Source: Candidatus Poribacteria bacterium (GTDB taxonomy: Bacteria > Poribacteria > WGA-4E > WGA-3G). Taken from it: 46,828 nucleotides of DNA. The stretch is taken from positions 1-46,828 of the forward strand of contig JAJDTM010000001.1 in the NCBI GenBank assembly GCA_022827185.1, given 5' to 3'. This document shows positions 15,413 to 23,668 of the stretch, one piece after another; position 1 is the stretch's first letter; each line of letters begins with the position of its first letter. A program made the translations under genes and the position numbers. The notes beneath the pieces were generated by a model. That model made no database searches, was not told the origin of the DNA, and worked only from the letters and a program-made list of their open reading frames with translations.

Positions 15413-17716
15413 TCAATCGCTATCCGGCAGACTATGGAACTGGAGGTTATCTTCCTCGTCAAGTGTAAAGGTCGCTGATCCAACACTTTGGACACGGATG
15501 CGGAGAATACCCGCCTTGTCAATTTTGATGGTAACATCGCCTGAACCCATTGTACCTCCGCCACCACCTGACGTGGAGGCACTGCCCTTAGGACCTGTGA
15601 GCGTGTATCTGTCCCCATGTTTATTAACCCGATAGTTATGCTTCTTCAACCAGTTAAGCACGGCTTCTGCTTCTTCTGCTTTTCCTGTGTATTCTATCTG
15701 CACTTGGGGCGGTTCCAAGTTACTCTGAAAATCTTTACCCATGTTGTTCCTTGCTATCTTGGCAGAGATTTTATCCCAATCCCAAAGCAGTACCGTGCCA
15801 TCCCAACTACTGCTTGCAAGCATTTTCCCATCGTGTGAAAACACCAACGTTTCTATGCTTTCCGTATGTCCAGAAAGGGTTCCCAGATCAGTGCCAGTCT
15901 CCACATCCCATAATTGGATGAGCGGTGGCCGACCTATTGATTTAGTATCAAGAAGGATTTTCCCATCGGGTGAGAATGTTAATACACTGCTGAATCCTCG
16001 ATGGTTAGCAATTCGACCGCGTTCTTTTATACCTGTTGTCGTTATATCTGAGAAGACAATGCCGTTTGGATGTCCATAAGCAACGGTTTTCCCATCGGGT
16101 GAGAATGCCAAGGCACTTACATTCATGACATTGGGTGGTGTGATATCGCGCTGCGTGCTAACATTCCACACCCGTGTTTGGACGTGAGTCCCATTTGTAG
16201 CGAGCAGCGTTCCATTGGGTGAGAACACCAACTTTCTTCCGAAGGGTTCTACTGCGTTAAAGTTAAACAGTTCAGTGCCAGTGTTTATATCCCACGCACG
16301 GATACCTTGGCGCGGAATGCCAGCGGCGAGTATCTTGTTGTCAGGTGAAAATGCAAATGCAAGTGCATTCGCGTTGCCTTCATCAATATCCTGCCAGAGT
16401 CCCGGAATCTGTTCACCAGTGGTTATGTCCCACAATTCAATGTTACCGCGCCCGGGTCCGCGTGCATGGTATCCTGACCCCAGCGAATCAAATACAATTG
16501 TGCCACTTCCGCCTCGACTGACAAAGCGCGTGGCATCGTGTGAAAACACGACGGCTCCAGTCAAATCATTCTTTGCTTTGGTGAAGGTCGTCAATTCTTG
16601 TGCTGTTTTTAGGTTCCATACCTCAACAACGCCTGTGAACGCTGCAGTAGCGAGTGTAATTCCGTTTTCAGCAAAAGCGACGGCTTTAACCCATTCTATG
16701 TGTCCGGTGGTAAAAGTAAGGAGTTCTTGCCCAGTGTCGGGATTCCAGAACCGGATTGCACCGTCGTAGCTGCCACTTGCCAATATTTTTCCATCAGGAG
16801 TGAAGGTTAGTGCACTAATGCCGTTTGTATGTCCTGTCAGTGTAGCGCGTTCGCGTTGTGTGTTCACATCCCAGAGTTTGATAACTTTACCTACGTCTCC
16901 TGTGGCGAGTATTTTGCCATCCGGTGAGAATGCCAATGCAGCGACCGACGCTTCATGCCCCTTGAGCGTAGCAATGTGGGCGCGCTTCTCGGTATCCCAC
17001 AACCGCACTGTCTTGCCTTCACTTCCACTTGCGAGTATTTTTTTATCCGATGAGAACGCCAATGCCAAAATATCTTGGTCTTGCGGATTATCACCCCAAT
17101 CTACAAACTGGTGTTCCGTGGTGGCATTCCATAATCGGATTGTGCCATGCCTATCTCCAGTAGCGAAGGTGCTACCATCTGTTGAGACTGCCACTGCATC
17201 GTATGACAACGGCTCTGTAACTATGTCCAACACTTTTTCGTGGGTGTCAACATGCCAATAGTTAACGTTACCAGATTGGTCCAGGCTGATAAGTATTCTG
17301 TCATCTTTGGCGAATGTCAGCGTTGATATTGATTGTATTTCTTCAGGTAATGTAAGTGTTGAGCGTTGACTATCGGTATCCAGATCCCATAACTGGATAA
17401 TAGGGTTATTAAATCCACCGCTTGCGAGGATTTTTCCATCTGTTGAAAACGCGAGTGCATTGACTTGTCCAGGGTGTTCTGTGAACAGTGCCGTCTCCTT
17501 CCTATCAGGCACGTCGTATAGCCACACGCCGACATCCGTTCCAACCGCAAGGCGAGTGCCGTCCGGTGAAAACCGCATCAAGTTGATACCGCCTTTTCCG
17601 AGGCGTGCGATGGCACCTTCGGGTAATCCGACTTTTGTGTTATCTTGTGCGAAACTGTTTAAAAGTATTCCAAGAGTTAGCAATAAAGTGATGCAAAAGA
17701 GTTGTCCTGTTTTCAT
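15413..17716 (-). CDS. Secreted WD40-repeat protein with an extra C-terminal domain
   Basis: 767 aa. ATG at 17716 is preferred to an upstream TTG because AAAGGA then has an 8-bp spacing. Signal peptide to S-F-A-Q, the array's common opening, then 14 blade ends (one weak, I-V-F-S-D-I). Unlike its paralogues it continues about 105 residues past the last W-D-W. That extension has an I-E-Y-T-G-K-A-E-E-A-E-A-V-L-N-W-L-K helical segment, a Gly-rich linker (five Gly in a row) and a C-terminal strand-rich piece with S-G-D-V-T-I-K-I-D. It starts 2 bp after the stop of the upstream gene, so the two are translationally linked. Confidence 0.85.
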   Translation of the reverse strand: MKTGQLFCITLLLTLGILLNSFAQDNTKVGLPEGAIARLGKGGINLMRFSPDGTRLAVGTDVGVWLYDVPDRKETALFTEHPGQVNALAFSTDGKILASGGFNNPIIQLWDLDTDSQRSTLTLPEEIQSISTLTFAKDDRILISLDQSGNVNYWHVDTHEKVLDIVTEPLSYDAVAVSTDGSTFATGDRHGTIRLWNATTEHQFVDWGDNPQDQDILALAFSSDKKILASGSEGKTVRLWDTEKRAHIATLKGHEASVAALAFSPDGKILATGDVGKVIKLWDVNTQRERATLTGHTNGISALTFTPDGKILASGSYDGAIRFWNPDTGQELLTFTTGHIEWVKAVAFAENGITLATAAFTGVVEVWNLKTAQELTTFTKAKNDLTGAVVFSHDATRFVSRGGSGTIVFDSLGSGYHARGPGRGNIELWDITTGEQIPGLWQDIDEGNANALAFAFSPDNKILAAGIPRQGIRAWDINTGTELFNFNAVEPFGRKLVFSPNGTLLATNGTHVQTRVWNVSTQRDITPPNVMNVSALAFSPDGKTVAYGHPNGIVFSDITTTGIKERGRIANHRGFSSVLTFSPDGKILLDTKSIGRPPLIQLWDVETGTDLGTLSGHTESIETLVFSHDGKMLASSSWDGTVLLWDWDKISAKIARNNMGKDFQSNLEPPQVQIEYTGKAEEAEAVLNWLKKHNYRVNKHGDRYTLTGPKGSASTSGGGGGTMGSGDVTIKIDKAGILRIRVQSVGSATFTLDEEDNLQFHSLPDSD

Positions 17717-17718
17717 TT

Positions 17719-19761
17719 TCAATTTCCTTTGTTATTAGATGTTTGCGTTGCGATGATTTTAGCCCAATCCCATAGAAGTACCGTGCCATCCTCAGAACCA
17801 CTGGCAAGGGTTTTCCCATCGTGTGAGAACACTAAAGTTTCTATCCGTTCCGTATGGCCAGAGAGGGTCCCCAATTTATTGCCGGTATCCACGTCCCATA
17901 ATTGGATTAAATTTTGCCAACCTATTGATTTCGGATCAAGAAGGATTTTTCCGTTGGGAGAGAACGTTAGCACATCGCTAAAGCCGCGCTGACTATCAGG
18001 GATTTTGCTGTGTTCTTTAATGTCTGTTGGTGTCACATGCCAAAAAACAATACCGTCCCGATGATGCCCATGGGCGAGGAGGATACCGCCCGGTGAGAAA
18101 GCCACTGCACTAACTTCTTGGATGTCGGGGGGTGTGATTTCGGCATGCGTGTCAATATCCCAGACGTGTGTTTGGACATGCGTGCCATTGGTGGCGAGTA
18201 AGGTGCCAGTGGGTGAGAACGCAAACTTCCTTCCAAACGGTTCTGCTGTATCGAAGTGGAACAGTTCACGCTGGGTGTTTAGGTCCCACGAACGAATACC
18301 TTGACGACCAAAACCAGCGACGAGTATCTTCTGATCGGGTGAAAATGCAAGTGCATTCGCGTTGTTTCCAGTATCCTGCCAAGGTCCGGGAATTTGTTCA
18401 CCGGTGGTTAGATCCCACAGTTGAATTTGACCGCCACCGGGTCCATTTGCATGGTATCCGAAGCTGAGTGAATTGAACGCAATTGCCCCGCTTCCGCCTC
18501 GACAGGCAAAGCGTGTGGCATCATGTGAAAACGCGACTGCCGCAGTTAAATCACTCTCTGTTTTAGTGAAAGTTGCCAATTCCTGTGCTGTTTTTAAGTT
18601 CCATATCTCGACAGTGCCGTTGAACGCAGTACTCGCGAGTGTTGTTCCGTTTCCAGCGAACGCGACGGATTTCACCCATTCTGTATGACCGGTGGTAAAG
18701 GTCAGAAGTTCCTGTCCAGTTTTTGGATCCCAGAACCGAATTGTGCCATCAGCACTCCCACTGGCAAGACATCCACCATAAGGAGGGGGACCATCGGGTG
18801 CGAAGGTCAGCGCATTGATGCTGTTTGCATGGCCACTAAGCGTCGCACGTTCGCGTCCGGTACCGACATCCCAGAGTTTGATGACTTTAACCGCGTCTCC
18901 GCTGGCAACGGTTTTGCCATCAGCAGAAAATGCCACAGCAGTAATCCATTTTTTATGTCCTGTGAGCGTGGCATGTTTGGAACGTTTTTGGATATCCCAC
19001 AACCGGACCGTCTTGTCTTCACTCCCGCTTGCGAGCATTTTGCCATCTGGCGAAAACGCTAACGCTCGAACCTCCTCATCTTGAGGCGGTTCGTCGTTCC
19101 AACCTAAGATGGATTTTAGAAATGTCCAAAACTTAGCGTCTCCTCCGAAGGACCTCAACTGTCTGCCTGTGGTTGTATCCTGTAAGCGGATTTTGCCCTC
19201 TCTATTTCCAGTAGCAAAGGTATTACCATCTTGGGAAACTGTCACAGCATCGTAAAAATCCACGCTTCTACTTCTATTTTTTACTCTGGTGCCGGTGTTG
19301 ACATCCCAATGGGTAATCTCACCAATATCACCCAGACTTATAAGCCTTGTGTTATCTTTCGAGAATGTCAATGATGTTATCTCATTCTGCCTCTCGCCTA
19401 ATCTAAGGGTTGCGAGTTTGTTCCCAGTTTCCAAATCCCACAACTGAATAATAGGGTTATTAAATCCGCCGCTTGCGAGGATTTTTCCATCTGTTGAGAA
19501 TGCAAGTGCATTAACTTGTCCGGGTTGTCCCGTAAATAGCGCAGTCTCTTTTCCATCGGGTACGTCGTATAGCCACACCCCGACATCCGTACCCACGACG
19601 AGGCGGGCACCGTCGGGTGAAAACCGCATGATATTAATACCACCTTTTCCGAGCCGTGCGATCGCGCCTTCAGGTAACCCGACTTTCGTGTTGTCTTGCG
19701 CGAAACTGGTCAGAAGCGGTACAGCATGCAACAAAATGACAAGAAAAAATAGGCGTTTCAT
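17719..19761 (-). CDS. Secreted WD40-repeat protein, 14 blades
   Basis: 680 aa; GAAGGAG lies about 7 bp before the ATG. Signal peptide M-K-R-L-F-F to S-F-A-Q, the common opening P-E-G-A-I-A-R-L-G-K-G-G-I, then 14 blade ends from V-W-L-Y-D-V-P to V-L-L-W-D-W-A. The fourth blade has Gln in place of Trp (I-R-L-Q-D-T). It is 2 bp upstream of the 17716 gene. This pair (an MKR-type gene followed by an MKTGQLF-type gene) is repeated at 21429-23447 plus 20264-21426, evidence of a two-gene duplication. Confidence 0.85.
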   Translation of the reverse strand: MKRLFFLVILLHAVPLLTSFAQDNTKVGLPEGAIARLGKGGINIMRFSPDGARLVVGTDVGVWLYDVPDGKETALFTGQPGQVNALAFSTDGKILASGGFNNPIIQLWDLETGNKLATLRLGERQNEITSLTFSKDNTRLISLGDIGEITHWDVNTGTRVKNRSRSVDFYDAVTVSQDGNTFATGNREGKIRLQDTTTGRQLRSFGGDAKFWTFLKSILGWNDEPPQDEEVRALAFSPDGKMLASGSEDKTVRLWDIQKRSKHATLTGHKKWITAVAFSADGKTVASGDAVKVIKLWDVGTGRERATLSGHANSINALTFAPDGPPPYGGCLASGSADGTIRFWDPKTGQELLTFTTGHTEWVKSVAFAGNGTTLASTAFNGTVEIWNLKTAQELATFTKTESDLTAAVAFSHDATRFACRGGSGAIAFNSLSFGYHANGPGGGQIQLWDLTTGEQIPGPWQDTGNNANALAFSPDQKILVAGFGRQGIRSWDLNTQRELFHFDTAEPFGRKFAFSPTGTLLATNGTHVQTHVWDIDTHAEITPPDIQEVSAVAFSPGGILLAHGHHRDGIVFWHVTPTDIKEHSKIPDSQRGFSDVLTFSPNGKILLDPKSIGWQNLIQLWDVDTGNKLGTLSGHTERIETLVFSHDGKTLASGSEDGTVLLWDWAKIIATQTSNNKGN

Positions 19762-20137
19762 TTTTACGCTCCTTCGGTTTTGCGGTTGCCGGATTCGTTT
19801 TCTTCATGCGCATTGATAATGGCGCGAGGGGTATCACAAAATATTTACATGCCCTTCGGAGTTCCCGCCTACAAGCGATATTTTGATAAATTGCGTAAGT
19901 CCTAATGCTATTAACAGAAGACGATCCAAAATGTTTACACTGATTCGCGATGATTTATGAACCACCTTCATATATTAAGTATAAAGCTGAAACTGAAAAA
20001 GTTTAGGGTGAATTTTATTTTTTTTTAAAATTTTAAAAAAAGTCCACTTTATTCTAATTCTAAATATCAAACAATATTAGGTTTTGAGGAAGGAGAGAAG
20101 TGGGGTAGATTGGAGGAGCAGGGCTATTTAGTTTTCC
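19762..20137. other. AT-rich intergenic region with a solo MITE end
   Basis: No reading frame is supported. TGCGTAAGTCC at 19892-19902 is one end of the repeat family seen at 1246 and 7727, with no partner nearby, so it is a decayed copy. A run of T and A around 20010-20042 is a low-complexity stretch. Any promoter for the 19761 gene would lie at 19770-19900 on the minus strand, but no clear boxes were found. Confidence 0.4.
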
Positions 20138-20252
20138 ACTTTTCTGTCTAATTTTGACCCCCCAGGCCCCGCAGGAGCGGTTTGTAACCGCTCCTGTGCT
20201 GCAGCCAAAACGCTCAAAACCAGATAAATCCTTAAAACTAAATGACCCTGTG
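20138..20252. repeat. Dispersed repeat with hairpin, copy 2
   Basis: Aligns with copy 1 (13257-13374). Its hairpin is CAGGAGCGGTT (20172-20182) / AACCGCTCCTG (20186-20196), an 11-bp perfect stem. Relative to copy 1 the stem differs at two positions, and both partner bases have changed to keep pairing. The repeat ends where WD40 homology of the pseudogene begins, so its arrival or a recombination through it may have removed the second half of that gene. Confidence 0.5.
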
Positions 20253-20263
20253 TTTTTTAGGCT

Positions 20264-21426
20264 CTATACCTCGACAGTACTATTGAACGCTGCACTTAAA
20301 AGCATAGTTCTATTTTCAGAAAATGCTACCGCTTTGATCCATTTTGCATGTCAGCAGTAAAGGAGGCGAGCTCTTGTCCAGTGTCTGGATCCCAGAATCG
20401 GATTGTGCCATCTGCACTCCCACTGGCAAAACACCTACTATAAAGTGGTGCCCCTTCGGGGGCGAAGGTTAGCGCGTTGACGGTGTTTTTGTGTCCTCTA
20501 AGCACCGCACGTGCACGTCCGGTCCTGACATCCCAAAGTTTGATCGTCTTATTTGCGTCCCCGGTGGCAAGTGTTTTTCCATCAGCAGAGAATGCGACGG
20601 TAGTAATCCAGGATTTATGTCCTTTAAGCGTAGCATGTTTGGAGCGTGTTAGGGCATTCCACAACTGGACTGTCTTATCTGCGCTCCCGCTTGCGAGCAT
20701 TTTGCCATCTGATGAGAACGCCAATGCTCGGATATTCTCATCTTGAGGCGGGTCTGTCCACCCTAAAATAGACTTCAGAGATTTCAAAAACTGGGTATGT
20801 CCTTTGATGGATGCCAACAGTCTACCTGTAGTTGAATCCCATAAGTAGATTTTACCTTCTTGATTTCCGGTGGCAAAGGTATTACCGTCCTGAGAGACTG
20901 TTACTGTATCGTATGCATTGACCCTTCTACTTTTGTTTGATAATCTCTTACCGGTTGCAACATCCCAGTGCGTAATTTTACCAAGTTTATCCAGACTGAT
21001 AAGCCGTGTATTATCTTCCGAGAATGTCAACGCTGTTATAGACTCATATCTCTCGACTAATTTAAGGGTTGAAAGTTTACTGTTAGTTTCCAAATCCCAA
21101 AGTTGTATCACAGGGTTTGCGAATCCACCGCTTGCGAGCATTTTTTCATCTTTTGAAAACGCGAGTGTGTTAACTTGTCCGGCATGTTCTGTGAACAGCG
21201 GGGTCGCTTTTCTATCAGGTACATCGTATAGCCACACACCGACATCGGTTCCCACAGCGAGACGGGTGCCATCGGGCGAAAACCGCATGATATTAATACC
21301 ACCTTTTCCGAGCCGTGCGATGGCACCTTCGGGTAATCCGGCTTTTGTGTTATCTTGTGCGAAACCGTTTAAAAGTATTCCAAGGGTTAGCAATAAAGTG
21401 ATGCAAAAGAGTTGTCCTGTTTTCAT
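20264..21426 (-). pseudogene. Truncated WD40-repeat gene, frameshifted after the seventh blade
   Basis: It begins like the 17716 gene (ATG at 21426, same MKTGQLF signal peptide, same 2-bp spacing after the upstream stop). It is open for 366 residues to TGA-equivalent stop near 20326, covering seven blade ends, from V-W-L-Y-D-V-P to I-R-F-W-D-P. Just after T-G-Q-E-L-A-S-F-T-A one base is missing; in the shifted frame homology resumes (G-H-A-K-W-I-K-A-V-A-F) and then meets TAG at 20264-20266, where paralogues have the Trp of V-E-V-W. Everything beyond is lost to the repeat at 20138-20252. A single seven-bladed propeller could still be made from the open part. Confidence 0.8.
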
Positions 21427-21428
21427 TT

Positions 21429-23447
21429 TCAATTTCCTTTATTATGAGGTATTTGCTTTGCGATGATTTTGTCCCAATCCCAAAGAAGCACTGTTCCATC
21501 TTCAGAACCGCTGGCAAGCGTCTTTCCATCGTGTGAGAACACTAAAGTTTCTATAGGTTCTGTATGCCCGGTAAGAGTTGATAATCGCTTGCCGGTGTCT
21601 ACATCCCATAACTTGATGTGAGGTCGACTGGAACCAAGAAGTATTTTCCCATCGGGTGAGAATGTTAGTATATCCCTGAATGCCCGGCGATTATCAGGAA
21701 TTACGCTGCGCTCTTGTATGCCTGTCGTCGTTACATTCCACAAAGTAATGTTGTCCTGATGTCCAAGCGCAATGGAAACACTATCGGGTGAGAATGCCAA
21801 ACTCCAGGCTCTTTCGTCGGCGAATGTAGGGAATTTGCGTCGCATGTCCACATCCCACACCTCTGGGATGCCATGAATGCCGTACACACAAAGTAGGGTC
21901 CCATCGGGCGAGAATGTCAACTTCCTTGGAAACGGATTTCCTGTGTTAAGATGGAACAGTTCAATGTTGGTTTTCATATCCCACGCCTGAATATTTTTGG
22001 GACCGCGATTTGCGAGTACTTTGTTATCCGGTGAGAATGCAAGTGATATCGTGGTATTTGCAACGTTCTGCCAGGGACCAGGAAGTTGCTCATTAGTAGT
22101 GATTTTCCATAACTGCATGCTGCCGCGCCTTTTGGGATTAGAACGGGCACCCCACCCATACGGTTTGAACGCAATTGCAATTGGACCCTTGTACCCTTGA
22201 GTCACGAAGAATTTACCATCAGGAGACAATACGGCTGACTCGGCTAAATCGCTTTGTCCAGCAGTAAATGTGGTAAGTTCCCGCTTGGTCATTAAACTCC
22301 ATATTTCAACAGTGCCGTTGAACGCAGCACTCGCAAGTGTTGTTCCATCTACAAAAAATGCGACGGCTTTCACCCATTCTGTATGTCCCACAGTAAAGGT
22401 AATCAGTTCCTGTCCGGTCTCTGGATCCCAGAATCGGATTGTGCCATCTGCACTGCCACTGGCAAGGCACTTGCTATAAAGGGGTGTTCCTTCGGGAGCG
22501 AAGGTTAGCGCATTGATGGTGTTTTTGTGTCCTATAAGCGTCGAGCGTTCGCGTTCAGTGTCCACATCCCATATCTTGATTATCTTATTCGTATCGCCAC
22601 TGGCAACGATTTCGCCATTAGCGGAGAAGGCAACGGTAGTAATCCAACCTTGATGCCCTCTGAGCGTTGAGCGTTTAGCACCATTCGTATTCCATAGCTG
22701 CACTGTCTTGTCTTCGCTTCCGCTAACGAGGGTTTTTCCGTCTGGTGTAAATGCCATTGCCTGAATGTCTGCTTCCTTTTCGTCTTCATCCGGTCCCTCT
22801 TTGAAAAAATTTGTATGTCCATTAAGGGTTACCCGCCGTCTTCCGGTTGTTGTGTTCCATAAATTGATTTGTGTACCGTTCTTGTCTCCAATGGCAGCCA
22901 TGCTACCGTTTTGGGAGAGTGCTGCTACTTCGTATGTGTCTACGGGATTTACGTTCCTTGGGTCCAACAATTTACTGCCGGTCTCCACATCCCAATAGAT
23001 AATATCACCAAATGTGTCCAGACTGATCAATATTGTGTTATCTTCGGAAAATGCCAATGCTGTTATTGAATCATGTCTTTCGGCTAATTTAAGGGTTGTG
23101 AGTTTGCTATCGGTATCCAGATCCCATAATTGGATGACAGGATTTGCAAATCCACCGCTTGCGAGGATTTTTCCATCTGTTGAAAACGCAAGTGCATTGA
23201 CTTGTCCGGGTTGTCCCGTAAACAGCGCCGTCTCTTTTCCATCGGGTACGTCGTATACCCACACCCCGACATCCGTACCCACGACAAGGCGGGTGCCATC
23301 GGGTGAAAACCGCATGATATTAATACCGCCTTTTCCGAGGCGTGCGATCGCGCCTTCGGGTAATCCGGCTTTCGTATTGTCTTGTGCGAAGCTGGTTAGG
23401 AGGAATACAACATTTAGCACAAAAACTGTAAAGAGAACGCGTTTCAT
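21429..23447 (-). CDS. Secreted WD40-repeat protein, 14 blades
   Basis: 672 aa; AAAAGGAG is about 8 bp before the ATG. Signal peptide M-K-R-V-L-F to S-F-A-Q, the array's common opening, and 14 blade ends from V-W-V-Y-D-V-P to V-L-L-W-D-W-D. It is the first gene of the array in transcription order. The nearest upstream gene is the sigma-factor fusion 221 bp away on the same strand. Closest in layout to the 19761 gene. Role not known beyond a likely binding scaffold outside the cytoplasm. Confidence 0.85.
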   Translation of the reverse strand: MKRVLFTVFVLNVVFLLTSFAQDNTKAGLPEGAIARLGKGGINIMRFSPDGTRLVVGTDVGVWVYDVPDGKETALFTGQPGQVNALAFSTDGKILASGGFANPVIQLWDLDTDSKLTTLKLAERHDSITALAFSEDNTILISLDTFGDIIYWDVETGSKLLDPRNVNPVDTYEVAALSQNGSMAAIGDKNGTQINLWNTTTGRRRVTLNGHTNFFKEGPDEDEKEADIQAMAFTPDGKTLVSGSEDKTVQLWNTNGAKRSTLRGHQGWITTVAFSANGEIVASGDTNKIIKIWDVDTERERSTLIGHKNTINALTFAPEGTPLYSKCLASGSADGTIRFWDPETGQELITFTVGHTEWVKAVAFFVDGTTLASAAFNGTVEIWSLMTKRELTTFTAGQSDLAESAVLSPDGKFFVTQGYKGPIAIAFKPYGWGARSNPKRRGSMQLWKITTNEQLPGPWQNVANTTISLAFSPDNKVLANRGPKNIQAWDMKTNIELFHLNTGNPFPRKLTFSPDGTLLCVYGIHGIPEVWDVDMRRKFPTFADERAWSLAFSPDSVSIALGHQDNITLWNVTTTGIQERSVIPDNRRAFRDILTFSPDGKILLGSSRPHIKLWDVDTGKRLSTLTGHTEPIETLVFSHDGKTLASGSEDGTVLLWDWDKIIAKQIPHNKGN

Positions 23448-23652
23448 TTTGCAATCTCCTTTTGAGATGTGAGAGGCCGATTGATTTTCTTTGTGCTACG
23501 GGTTTTCACTGCAGTCGTTTATATAATAGAGTCTGCTGAGACAAGAAGGATAGTGAAATTTCGGGATGGTGGGTTAGTAAAAACCTGCATTCCAACCGAA
23601 CCGGCACAGAGTGTCCTATTAATTCTAAACTTTACTATAAATTACTGCTTTT

Positions 23653-23663
23653 TACGTAAGTCC
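23653..23663. repeat. Solo MITE end between the WD40 array and the sigma-factor gene
   Basis: TACGTAAGTCC is a one-mismatch copy of the repeat-family end (TGCGTAAGTCC), 5 bp after the stop codon of the sigma-factor fusion on the opposite strand. No matching left end is recognised in 23448-23652, a region otherwise without a gene. Such insertions mark the boundary of the two minus-strand units. Confidence 0.35.
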
Positions 23664-23668
23664 TATTT

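Noticed and set aside
13378..23447. Numerous plus-strand reading frames opposite the WD40 genes
   Set aside because: They are antisense shadows produced by the repetitive WD40 coding sequence; none has a ribosome site or a plausible protein.
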